Position numbers and translations under genes: made by a program. 64,000 nt of DNA from assembly GCF_004403465.1 (NCBI RefSeq), contig NZ_SOGQ01000009.1, positions 117,656-181,655 of the forward strand. Reading direction: 5' to 3'. This document shows, one piece after another, positions 51,874 to 59,481 of the stretch (positions are counted from its first letter, which is position 1; every line of letters starts with the position of its first letter). The DNA is from Cryobacterium sinapicolor (lineage in GTDB: Bacteria > Actinomycetota > Actinomycetes > Actinomycetales > Microbacteriaceae). The notes under the pieces were generated by a model. It worked only from the letters and a program-made list of their open reading frames with translations. It was not told where the DNA came from and searched no databases.

Positions 51874-51906
51874 AGCGCCCCCGCTTCGGCGGGGGCGCTT
51901 TCGTTT
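51874..51906 (+). terminator. Rho-independent terminator with UUCG loop
   Basis: An 11-bp stem AGCGCCCCCGC / GCGGGGGCGCT (51874-51884, 51889-51899) capped by TTCG and followed by TTCGTTT ends the helicase transcript. It may serve both strands, since the PHP gene converges here. Confidence 0.85.
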
Positions 51907-51927
51907 GCGGGCTCGCGGCTCGTGGCG

Positions 51928-52797
51928 TCAGCCGTAGACGGGTGCCGAGCCGATTCCCTGCTCGATGATGCGCTCCAGCACCTCGGGCGCCGTCGTGTTC
52001 TCGGCCAGGCGGTTCGGCTTGCCCTCGCCGTGGTAATCGCTGGACCCGGTGACGAAAAGCCCGTACTTCTCGGCGAGCGCGTAGAGGCGGGCCTTCGCCT
52101 CGGGCTTGTTCTCGCGGTGCTCGAGCTCGAGGCCGAAGAGGCCGGCCTCGGCAAGCCGGGCCAATTTCGCCTCCGGGATGACGTCCATCGCCCCGCGCGT
52201 CGCCGGATGCGCGATGACCGGCACCCCACCGGCCGCACGCACGAGGGTGATGGCCCGCAGCGGGTCCGGCGCGTAGTGCGGCTGGTAGTAGCCCGCCTCC
52301 CAGTGCAGGATTCCCGCGAATGCCTCGCTCCGGGTGAGCGCCAACCCGCGGGCCACCAAGGCGTCGGCGATGTGCGGGCGTCCGACCGTCGCATCCGGTG
52401 TGGTCTGCTCGAGGACGTCCGCCCAGGTCAGGGCGTAGTCGACGCCGATGCGTGCCACCATCTGTTCGGCGCGCACCAGCCGGGCCTGCCGCACCCGGGC
52501 GGTTTCGGCCACGATGCCCGCGTTGGACGGGTCGAACAGGTACGCGAGCAGGTGCACGCTGGCGAAGCCCACCCGGGTGCTGAACTCCATGCCGGGGATG
52601 AGCGTGAGCCCGGCCGTGCGGGCGGCGGCACTGGCCTCGGCCCAGCCGGCGGTCGAATCGTGGTCGGTCAGCGCGAGAGTGCCGAGGCCGGCGGCGGCGG
52701 CGGCCCGCACGAGCTGCGCCGGGGTTTCCGTGCCATCCGACACACTCGAATGCGTGTGCAGGTCGATCGGACCGCTGAATCGTCGAGCACCAGGCAT
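51928..52797 (-). CDS. PHP-domain phosphoesterase
   Basis: A 289-aa PHP protein with metal ligands in PIDLHTHSSVSDGTETPA, LALTDHDSTAGW, LIPGMEFSTRV, VPVIAHPATRGA and VTGSSDYHGEGKPN. This is the RNase AM/TrpH-like group, which hydrolyses 3',5'-nucleoside bisphosphates or trims RNA 5' ends one base at a time (family knowledge). A helical insertion in the middle (RVRQARLVRAEQMVARIGVD) is normal for the group. TAGCAT ends six bases before ATG 52797, so translation is probably leaderless. It is divergent from the membrane EEP gene. Confidence 0.88.
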   Translation of the reverse strand: MPGARRFSGPIDLHTHSSVSDGTETPAQLVRAAAAAGLGTLALTDHDSTAGWAEASAAARTAGLTLIPGMEFSTRVGFASVHLLAYLFDPSNAGIVAETARVRQARLVRAEQMVARIGVDYALTWADVLEQTTPDATVGRPHIADALVARGLALTRSEAFAGILHWEAGYYQPHYAPDPLRAITLVRAAGGVPVIAHPATRGAMDVIPEAKLARLAEAGLFGLELEHRENKPEAKARLYALAEKYGLFVTGSSDYHGEGKPNRLAENTTAPEVLERIIEQGIGSAPVYG

Positions 52798-52872
52798 TCC
52801 CCCATGCTAGTTGTGCGGCGGACCGGGGCCGTCCGCACGGTTCCCAGCCTGCTCGTCTACCGTTGACCGGAC

Positions 52873-53910
52873 ATGCTGAATCGACTCCTGCGCACCCTGT
52901 TCCTCGGCGCGACCGCCGCACTACTGCTCGTGTTTGGCTGGCCGCAGCTCTTCGGCCTGCAGAACACGTGGGTGGCCGCGCACGCAGTCTCCCTTCGCGG
53001 TCTCGCCGTGGCCGGATCGGCCCTGCTGATCGGCGTGCTCCTGGTGCTGCTCGTTGCGATCCGGCCACTCCGCCCGCTGGCCGGCGGGCTCATCGTGCTC
53101 CTGCTCCTCTTCGGCATCGGAAACGCCGGCCTGCTGGTCACCCGCGGCCTCGGCGACCCGGCCGGCACACCAGCCCTGGCCGAGACGACGGATGCCGTCA
53201 CCGTGCTCAGTTGGAACACGCTCGGCGACGAGCCGGGCGCCGCCGCCATCGCCCGGCTCGCCCTCGACCAGAATGCCGACGTCGTCACCCTGCCGGAAAC
53301 CACCGAGGCCACCGGGGAGGCCGTCGCCGAGGCCATGCGCGCGGGCGGACGGCCGATGTGGGTGCACACCCTGGCCTTCGACCAGATCTCCAAGGCGCGC
53401 TCCACGACCCTGCTGATCAGCCCCGACCTCGGCGACTACTCGGTGAGCAACGAGGCCGGCTCCGGGCCTCCCGGCAACACGAACGTGCTGCCGACCGTCG
53501 TCGCCGCGCCCGTCGACGGGAACGGCCCCACCATAATCGCGGTGCACGCCGTTGCGCCCATCCGCTTCGAGATGTCGAACTGGCGTTCCGACCTGGACTG
53601 GCTCGCCGAGCAGTGCGCCGGAGAGAACGTGATCATGGCCGGCGATTTCAACGCGACGGTCGACCACCTGAGCGGCCGCGAGACATCCGCCGGCGCCGTT
53701 CTCGGCGACTGCCGGGACGCGGGACTGGCCACCGGCGCGGGGGCCGTGGGCACCTGGCCGACCTTCGCGCCTGCACTGCTCGGCTCGCCGATCGACCACG
53801 TCCTGGCCACCGCGAACTGGCAGGTGCGGAGCATGCGCGTGATCGAGTCGGAAGACGACGCGGGCAGCGACCACCGCCCGATTGTCGCCACCCTCACCCC
53901 GACCTCCTAG
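52873..53910 (+). CDS. Membrane-anchored endonuclease/exonuclease/phosphatase-family protein
   Basis: A 345-aa protein. Three hydrophobic segments (LLRTLFLGATAALLLVFGWP, GLAVAGSALLIGVLLVLLVA, LAGGLIVLLLLFGIGNAGLL) fill the first 90 residues. An extracytoplasmic EEP domain follows with VLSWNTLGD, VVTLPETTEATG, VIMAGDFNATVDHLSG, SPIDHVLATANW and GSDHRPIVATL. The EEP fold includes nucleases, phosphodiesterases and sphingomyelinase-like enzymes; facing outward, this one probably acts on nucleic acid or phospholipid headgroups (inference). ATG 52873 is the start that keeps the first membrane segment; TACCGT lies nine bases upstream. Confidence 0.85.
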   Translation: MLNRLLRTLFLGATAALLLVFGWPQLFGLQNTWVAAHAVSLRGLAVAGSALLIGVLLVLLVAIRPLRPLAGGLIVLLLLFGIGNAGLLVTRGLGDPAGTPALAETTDAVTVLSWNTLGDEPGAAAIARLALDQNADVVTLPETTEATGEAVAEAMRAGGRPMWVHTLAFDQISKARSTTLLISPDLGDYSVSNEAGSGPPGNTNVLPTVVAAPVDGNGPTIIAVHAVAPIRFEMSNWRSDLDWLAEQCAGENVIMAGDFNATVDHLSGRETSAGAVLGDCRDAGLATGAGAVGTWPTFAPALLGSPIDHVLATANWQVRSMRVIESEDDAGSDHRPIVATLTPTS

Positions 53911-53916
53911 CGCGCC

Positions 53917-53964
53917 CGTTCCGGTCGAGAGCGCCCGTTCCGCCGGTCACTCTCGACCGGAACG
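53917..53964. repeat. Perfect 15-bp inverted repeat
   Basis: CGTTCCGGTCGAGAG (53917-53931) is inverted exactly at 53950-53964 around an 18-base spacer. It lies seven bases after the EEP stop and 34 bases before the aminopeptidase start. CGCCCGTTCCG is also directly repeated within it. There is no T-tract; it could terminate the EEP mRNA or serve as an operator. Confidence 0.8.
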
Positions 53965-53997
53965 GACACTCTTCGGGGAGCAATGGGACAATGGCCC

Positions 53998-55539
53998 ATG
54001 GCCAATTCCAGCGAAACCGCGATCACCCCCGCTCCCCGATCGAATGAGAACCGCTCCACCACCCCCGGCTCGGCCGGCTTCAAGGCGTACATCTCCAGCG
54101 ATTGGGCCGAGCGCGTCGAGGTGCTGCCGCCCGCCCGCGAGCAGGCGCCCTTCGCGGCCGCCCGTCGCGAGCTCCTCTCCGCGATGCACCCCGGTCAGCG
54201 CCTGATCATCCCCGCCGGCCGCCTCAAGCAGCGCTCCAACGACACCGACTACGCGTTCCGCGCGCACTCGGCCTTCGCCCACCTCACCGGCTGGGGTAGC
54301 GACGCCGAGCCCGGCGCCGTGCTGGTGCTCGAGCCCACCGCGACCGGCCACGACGCCACCCTCTACTTCCGAGAGCGGGCCGGCCGCGACTCGGACGAGT
54401 TCTACGCGAACCCCGACATCGGCGAATTCTGGATCGGCCCCCGACCCTCGATTTCCCAGGTCGGCGGAGACCTCGGTCTCCCGGTTCGCGGCATCGCCGA
54501 CCTCATCCTCGTGATGGACACGATCGACAACGAGACCCTCGTGCTGCGGGAGGCCGACCCGCTCTTCACCACCGAGGTCGACGAGGCCCGCCTCCGCTTC
54601 GCTGCCGAGAAGGTGCTCACGACCGACGCATCCGACTCCCCGTTCAGCCTCGAGATCAACGGCGACCATGCCGCCGACGAGCAGTTCGCCCGGGGCCTGT
54701 CGGAGCTGCGCCTGATCAAAGACTCCTACGAGATCGCCCAGATGCGCCTCGCCGTCGCGGCCACCGGCCGTGGTTTCGAGGACGTCATCCGGGATCTGCC
54801 CCGCTCGAGCACCCACCATCGCGGCGAGCGTCTTGTCGAGGGCGTGTTCAACACCCGGGCCCGGTCCGACGGCAACGCGGTCGGCTACGACACGATCGCC
54901 GCGTCCGGCCCGCACGCCTGCATCCTGCATTGGACCCGCAACGACGGCGCCGTCGTGCCCGGCGACCTGATCCTGATCGACGCCGGCGTCGAGGTCGACA
55001 GCTACTACACCGCCGACATCACCCGCACCCTCCCGGTGGACGGAACCTTCACCGACGTGCAGCGCCGTGTCTACGATGCCGTGCGCGAGGCAGCGGATGC
55101 CGCTTTCGCCGTGGCCGTGCCCGGCGCCGTGTTCCGCGACGTGCATGCCGCCGCGATGGCGGTCATCGCCCGCCGCACGGCCGAATGGGGCATGCTCCCC
55201 GTCACCGCCGAGGAGGCCCTGCTGCCCGACAATGGCCACCACCGCCGCTACATGGTGCACGGCACCAGCCACCACCTCGGCCTCGACGTGCACGACTGCG
55301 CGCAGGCACGCCGCGAGATGTACATGGACGGCGTGATCGAGCCCGGGATGGTGTTCACGATCGAGCCCGGCCTCTACTTCCAGCCCGACGACCTGACGGT
55401 GCCGGCGGAATTCCGCGGCATCGGCGTGCGAATCGAAGACGACATCCTGATCACCGCGGACGGCCCCGAGAACCTGTCGGCCGGCATCCCCCGCACCTCC
55501 GAGGCCGTCGAGGCCTGGATCGCCGCCCTCACCGCCTGA
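53998..55539 (+). CDS. Xaa-Pro aminopeptidase (aminopeptidase P, M24B)
   Basis: A 513-aa metallopeptidase releasing N-terminal residues next to proline. The aminopeptidase P N-terminal domain (RRELLSAMHPGQRLIIPAGR, DTDYAFRAHSAFAHLTGWGS) is followed by the pita-bread domain with metal ligands in LILIDAGVEVDSYYTADITR (two Asp), MVHGTSHHLGLDVHD (His), VFTIEPGLYF (Glu) and GVRIEDDILI (Glu). There is no signal peptide, so it is cytoplasmic. I choose ATG 53998: GACAAT, a good -10 match, ends five bases before it. The alternative ATG 53983 has a purine run only two bases away. Confidence 0.9.
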   Translation: MANSSETAITPAPRSNENRSTTPGSAGFKAYISSDWAERVEVLPPAREQAPFAAARRELLSAMHPGQRLIIPAGRLKQRSNDTDYAFRAHSAFAHLTGWGSDAEPGAVLVLEPTATGHDATLYFRERAGRDSDEFYANPDIGEFWIGPRPSISQVGGDLGLPVRGIADLILVMDTIDNETLVLREADPLFTTEVDEARLRFAAEKVLTTDASDSPFSLEINGDHAADEQFARGLSELRLIKDSYEIAQMRLAVAATGRGFEDVIRDLPRSSTHHRGERLVEGVFNTRARSDGNAVGYDTIAASGPHACILHWTRNDGAVVPGDLILIDAGVEVDSYYTADITRTLPVDGTFTDVQRRVYDAVREAADAAFAVAVPGAVFRDVHAAAMAVIARRTAEWGMLPVTAEEALLPDNGHHRRYMVHGTSHHLGLDVHDCAQARREMYMDGVIEPGMVFTIEPGLYFQPDDLTVPAEFRGIGVRIEDDILITADGPENLSAGIPRTSEAVEAWIAALTA

Positions 55540-55550
55540 CGGCCGAGAAC

Positions 55551-55568
55551 CCCGCACGCGAGTGCGGG
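55551..55568 (+). terminator. Hairpin after the aminopeptidase gene
   Basis: CCCGCAC-GCGA-GTGCGGG forms a seven-bp stem with a GNRA tetraloop 11 bases after the stop; there is no T-tract, so it may only stabilise the 3' end. Confidence 0.45.
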
Positions 55569-55620
55569 CGAATCGCCGGTTTGAGCAACTCATACCGACT
55601 ATTTACCCGCACGCGCGGCC

Positions 55621-55659
55621 GTTTGGAGGCGGTGTTTGGAGGCGCCGTTTGGAGGCGGT
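55621..55659. repeat. 13-bp tandem repeat, three copies
   Basis: GTTTGGAGGCGGT, GTTTGGAGGCGCC and GTTTGGAGGCGGT stand head to tail at 55621-55633, 55634-55646 and 55647-55659 in the gap between two convergent genes. Confidence 0.9.
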
Positions 55660-55681
55660 GTGTGGGTGAGCTCGGAAGCGG

Positions 55682-56314
55682 TTACGCAGGCGGCGCGGCG
55701 GGCGGCTGCGGGGCAGCCGGCGAAGCGGCGGGCGGCTGCGGGGCAGCCGGCGAAGCCGCGGGCGGCTCCTGAGCACGCGGCGGCTCCGACGGATGCGGCG
55801 GGGCTGGCACCGCCAGCTCGGCCTCGGCGCGCCCCGCGAGCAGGTTGCGGGCCCGATTGACCAGAGCGCCGTCGACGATCACCTGATAGTTGCTGGCAAT
55901 CACCTGCATGGTCGATGTGAAGTCGCGGCGGCGGCGATTGAGCGCGGCGCTGACAACCCCGAACAGCATGCCGAACCCGGCACCGATCATGACGGCGGCG
56001 AAGACGAACGGCAGGCCCGCGCCATCCGGCGAGAAGATGAAGAACAGCAGCCCGAAGAACACGCCGAGCCAGGCGCCGGAGGCCGCACCGGCCAGCGCGA
56101 CGCGCCCCCAGGTGAGTTTGCCGGTGACCCGCTCGACCGTCTTGAGGTCGTTGCCGAGGATGGAGACCTGCTTCACGGGGAAGTCGGACGTCGCCAGCGT
56201 GTCCACGGCTTCCTGCGCCTCACCATAGGTGGCGTAGGTCGCGAGCACTTCCCCCTTGGGTAGAACGGGGAACAATGCGGCCCTGCGCCCGCCGAAGGGG
56301 CTCTGATTGCTCAT
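55682..56314 (-). CDS. General-stress-protein-17M-like membrane protein
   Basis: A 210-aa protein. Its N-terminal domain (GEVLATYATYGEAQEAVDTL, FPVKQVSILGNDLKTVERVT) matches the YflT/general stress protein 17M-like domain. Two membrane helices (VALAGAASGAWLGVFFGLLF, FVFAAVMIGAGFGMLFGVVS) and a short helical region follow. The C-terminal 40 residues are a Pro/Ala repeat (PAASPAAPQP twice), encoded by a 30-bp DNA repeat, and are probably disordered. Its role is unknown; stress-related expression is inferred from the domain name only. AAGAAT ends six bases before ATG 56314. It is divergent from the MgtE_N gene. Confidence 0.78.
   Translation of the reverse strand: MSNQSPFGGRRAALFPVLPKGEVLATYATYGEAQEAVDTLATSDFPVKQVSILGNDLKTVERVTGKLTWGRVALAGAASGAWLGVFFGLLFFIFSPDGAGLPFVFAAVMIGAGFGMLFGVVSAALNRRRRDFTSTMQVIASNYQVIVDGALVNRARNLLAGRAEAELAVPAPPHPSEPPRAQEPPAASPAAPQPPAASPAAPQPPAAPPA
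55695..55754. repeat. 30-bp direct repeat in coding sequence
   Basis: Two identical adjacent 30-bp copies (55695-55724, 55725-55754) encode the ten-residue unit PAASPAAPQP at the C-terminus of the stress-type membrane protein; a degenerate third copy follows. Confidence 0.88.
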
Positions 56315-56368
56315 GCGCCCATTCTTTCACAGGACCGATCTGCCCTGAAGGTGGCCTAGATTTGTACT

Positions 56369-57700
56369 GTGTCTGCCACCAGAGTCTTCGTTGCCCGTTT
56401 GGCCGGGTGTACCGTTTTCGACCCCGCGGGAGACCGCGTGGGCAAGGTGCGCGACGTGCTGGTGGTCTATCGAAAAAACGACCCGCCCCTCGTCGTCGGC
56501 CTGATCGTTGAGATCCCGGGCAAGCGACGCGTTTTCGTGTCCATCGGACGCGTCACCAGCATCGGATCGGGCCAGATCATCACCACCGGCCTGATCAATG
56601 TTCGCCGCTTCGAGCAGCGCGGCGGCGAGGTGCGCGTCATCGCCGAGATGCTCGGCCGCACGGTCGTCTTCAACGACGCTTCCGGTGAGGCGACCATCGA
56701 GGACGTCTCGATCGAGGAGCTGCCGCAGGGCGGCTGGGCGATCAGCCAGCTCTTCGTGCGCCGTCCCAAGACCAGCCTGTCGCTCTTTGCGAAGGGCGCC
56801 ACGACCTTCACCGACTGGGGAGGGGTGCGCGAGCAGACCACCGAGGGTCAGGCCCAGTCGGCCGAGCAGCTCATCGCCACCTACTCCGACCTCAAGCCCG
56901 CCGACCTGGCGAACACCCTGCTCGACCTGCCGCCGGAGCGCATGCACGAGGTTGCGGGCGAGCTCCCCGACGGCCGCCTCGCCGATGCCCTCGAGGAGAT
57001 GCCGGAAAGCGAGCAGGTCAGCATCCTGACCCGGCTCGGCGACGCGCGCGCCGCCGACGTGCTCGACCACATGCAGCCCGACGATGCCGCCGACCTGATC
57101 GCGCAGCTGCCGGAGGAGCTCGGCGAACAGCTGCTGGACCTGATGGAGCCGGAGGAAGCGGACGACGTGCGCTTCCTGCTCACCTACGCCCCGGACACCG
57201 CCGGCGGCCTGATGACGACCGAGCCGATCATCGTCTCGGCCGACGCCACGGTCGCGGAGGGGCTCGCGCTCATCCGTCGCCACGACCTCGCGCCGGCGCT
57301 CGGCGCGGCCATCTGCGTCACCCTGCCGCCCTACGAGCCGCCCACCGGCCGCTTCCTCGGCATGGTGCATTTCCAGCGGATGCTGCGCTACCCGCCCCAC
57401 GAACGGCTCGGCACGCTGCTGGACCAGGGTCTCGATCCCGTCACCGCCGACACCTCGGCAGCGGAGGTCACCCGCATCCTCGCCAGCTACGACCTCGTCT
57501 CCGTGCCCGTGGTCGACGAGAACCACCGACTCGTCGGCGTGGTGACGGTTGACGACGTCCTCGACTACCTGCTGCCCGACGACTGGCGCAGCCATGACGG
57601 AAACGACGACGTGCGCCGCCGGGCCGAGGCCCGCACCGAACTGACCACGGGAAGCATCCCGCTGCACCACGGACGGAGGACCGGCAATGGCCCGAGCTAA
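56369..57700 (+). CDS. PRC-barrel / MgtE N-domain / CBS protein without the channel domain
   Basis: A 443-aa soluble protein. Residues about 1-80 form a PRC-barrel-like region (LAGCTVFDPAGDRVGKVRDV), repeated weakly near 90-150. Residues about 175-280 are the MgtE N-terminal superhelix (ADLANTLLDLPPERMHEVAG, PDDAADLIAQLPEELGEQLL). Residues about 285-415 are a CBS pair (GLMTTEPIIVSADATVAEGL, LVSVPVVDENHRLVGVVTVD). The Mg2+ channel helices of MgtE are missing, so it cannot itself transport; it may sense Mg2+ or nucleotides and act on the next gene's product. It overlaps the DUF1003 gene by 14 bases. TAGATT ends six bases before GTG 56369. Confidence 0.87.
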   Translation: MSATRVFVARLAGCTVFDPAGDRVGKVRDVLVVYRKNDPPLVVGLIVEIPGKRRVFVSIGRVTSIGSGQIITTGLINVRRFEQRGGEVRVIAEMLGRTVVFNDASGEATIEDVSIEELPQGGWAISQLFVRRPKTSLSLFAKGATTFTDWGGVREQTTEGQAQSAEQLIATYSDLKPADLANTLLDLPPERMHEVAGELPDGRLADALEEMPESEQVSILTRLGDARAADVLDHMQPDDAADLIAQLPEELGEQLLDLMEPEEADDVRFLLTYAPDTAGGLMTTEPIIVSADATVAEGLALIRRHDLAPALGAAICVTLPPYEPPTGRFLGMVHFQRMLRYPPHERLGTLLDQGLDPVTADTSAAEVTRILASYDLVSVPVVDENHRLVGVVTVDDVLDYLLPDDWRSHDGNDDVRRRAEARTELTTGSIPLHHGRRTGNGPS

Positions 57701-58277
57701 CCGATCGGATCTCCGCCTCGACTCCCCCAAGGGCCTGCGCACCCCTGCCCTCGGCCGCAAGCGCCGGCGCAACCGTGACCGCCCCAGCCGCGACCGCTTC
57801 GGCCGGTTCACCGAGGCCATCGCGCGCGGCATGGGCACGCCGTGGTTCCTGCTCGGTCTGACGTTCTTCGCCGTCAGCTGGATCGCCTGGAACACGCTCG
57901 CACCGGTGCAGTGGCGCTTCGACTCCGTGTCGCTCGGCTTCATCGCGCTGACCCTGGTTCTGTCGATGCAGGCCTCCTACGCGGCCCCGATGATCCTGCT
58001 GGCGCAGAACCGCCAGGACGACCGCGACCGGGTGCAGTTCGAACAGGACCGGCAGCGTGCCGAACGTAACCTGGCCGACACCGAATACCTCGCCCGCGAG
58101 GTGGTGGCGCTGCGCCTCGGTATGAAGGACCTAGCCTCGCGCGACTTCCTCCGGTCCGAACTTCGTGCCCTGCTCGAGAACCTGGAAGAGCGCGAAGACC
58201 AGGACAAGCAGACCCGGAAACGCCTCCGCAAGGGCGAGCGGGACCGCGACCGGGAAGAACGTTCGCCCAGTGCCTGA
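57687..58277 (+). CDS. DUF1003 membrane protein
   Basis: A 196-aa protein. A basic N-terminal 45 residues precede two membrane helices (GTPWFLLGLTFFAVSWIAWN and SLGFIALTLVLSMQASYAAP) with the DUF1003 pattern ASYAAPMILLAQNRQDDRDR. A long charged helix (QDRQRAERNLADTEYLAREV to RKRLRKGERDRDREERS) ends the protein and is likely coiled coil. DUF1003 is of unknown function and commonly sits next to MgtE_N-CBS genes. The 14-base overlap upstream and 8-base overlap with mrp downstream show co-translation. ATG 57687 has GGAGGA upstream. Confidence 0.87.
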   Translation: MARANRSDLRLDSPKGLRTPALGRKRRRNRDRPSRDRFGRFTEAIARGMGTPWFLLGLTFFAVSWIAWNTLAPVQWRFDSVSLGFIALTLVLSMQASYAAPMILLAQNRQDDRDRVQFEQDRQRAERNLADTEYLAREVVALRLGMKDLASRDFLRSELRALLENLEEREDQDKQTRKRLRKGERDRDREERSPSA

Positions 58278-59436
58278 CCCGCTCGTCACCTCGGATCAGG
58301 TGCTCACCGCCCTGGCCCGGGTGATCGACCCGGAGATCCGCAAGCCGATCACCGACCTCGACATGGTCGCCGGGGTGGAGATCGTCGACGGCCGCGCCCT
58401 GGTGGGTATCCGTCTCACCATCGCCGGCTGCCCGGCCGCCCGCCAGATCGAGCGCGATGTGCTCCGCGCCGCCGAGTCCGTCGCCGGCCCGGGCAACGTC
58501 TCCGTCTCCGTCGACGTGATGACCCGCGAGCAGCGCCGCGCGATGACGGAGAAGCTGCGCGGCGGCACGGAAGCCCGCAGCAACCAGTTCGGCCCCGAGT
58601 CTCTCACCCGCGTCTACGCCATCACCAGCGGCAAGGGCGGGGTCGGCAAATCCACGATCACCGCGAACCTGGCCGTGGCCCTGGCCGAGCGCGGACTGCG
58701 GGTCGGCATCGTCGACGCGGATGTCTACGGGTTCTCCATCCCCGGGCTCCTCGGCCTGGTCACCGCTCCGTCCCCCGAGACGGGCAAGTCCGCCGCGGTC
58801 AAGCCGACCCAGGTCGGCGAGATGATCCTGCCGCCGATCGCCTTCGACGTGAAGGTCATCTCGATCGGCATGTTCGTGGAGGACGGGTCCGTCGCGGTCG
58901 CCTGGCGCGGGCCGATGCTGCACCGCACGATCACCCAGTTCCTCACCGATGTGTATTTCGGTGACCTGGACATCCTGCTGCTGGACCTGCCGCCGGGCAC
59001 GGGTGATGTGGCCATCTCGGTCGGGCAGCTGCTGCCTCAGGCCGAGGTCATCGTCGTCACCACCCCGCAGCCGGCCGCAGCCGACATCGCCGAGCGCAGC
59101 GGTGTCGTGGCTCGGCAGACCGGTCAGACCATCTACGGCGTGATCGAGAACATGGCCGGGATCGTGCAGCCCGACGGCACGGTGCTCGAGCTGTTCGGCT
59201 CCGGGGGCGGGGCCGAGGTCGCCCGCCGGCTGGGCGCCGGGCAGGAGTCCCCGGTGCCGCTGCTCGCCCAGGTTCCGTTGAGCGTGCCGCTCCGCAGCGG
59301 CGGGGACTCGGGGGTGCCCGTGGTGCGCGGTGACCCGGCAGACCCGGCGGCCGTGGCCATCCGTCTGGTCGCCGACCGGCTCGCCACCCGGGCACGCGGC
59401 CTTTCCGGGATGAGCCTCGGCATCTCCCCGAAGTAG
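58270..59436 (+). CDS. mrp: Mrp/ApbC-family iron-sulfur cluster carrier ATPase
   Basis: A 388-aa protein. An N-terminal MIP18/DUF59 domain (ARVIDPEIRKPITDLDMVAG, LTIAGCPAARQIERDV) precedes the deviant Walker A (AITSGKGGVGKSTITANLAV), switch regions (IVDADVYGFSIPGLLGL, LDILLLDLPPGTGDVAISVG) and VIENMAGIVQPDGTVLELFG. The family carries 4Fe-4S clusters to apo-proteins. The CxxC motif that usually follows ENM is absent here (VQPDG instead), as in other actinobacterial Mrp proteins, so any cluster must be held differently. GTG 58270 overlaps the DUF1003 gene by eight bases. The gene group resembles the mycobacterial mrp neighbourhood. Confidence 0.88.
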   Translation: MPDPLVTSDQVLTALARVIDPEIRKPITDLDMVAGVEIVDGRALVGIRLTIAGCPAARQIERDVLRAAESVAGPGNVSVSVDVMTREQRRAMTEKLRGGTEARSNQFGPESLTRVYAITSGKGGVGKSTITANLAVALAERGLRVGIVDADVYGFSIPGLLGLVTAPSPETGKSAAVKPTQVGEMILPPIAFDVKVISIGMFVEDGSVAVAWRGPMLHRTITQFLTDVYFGDLDILLLDLPPGTGDVAISVGQLLPQAEVIVVTTPQPAAADIAERSGVVARQTGQTIYGVIENMAGIVQPDGTVLELFGSGGGAEVARRLGAGQESPVPLLAQVPLSVPLRSGGDSGVPVVRGDPADPAAVAIRLVADRLATRARGLSGMSLGISPK

Positions 59437-59481
59437 CGCCGCCGCACCTGCGCCGGAGCCGCCGCCACCTAGACTTCGAGA

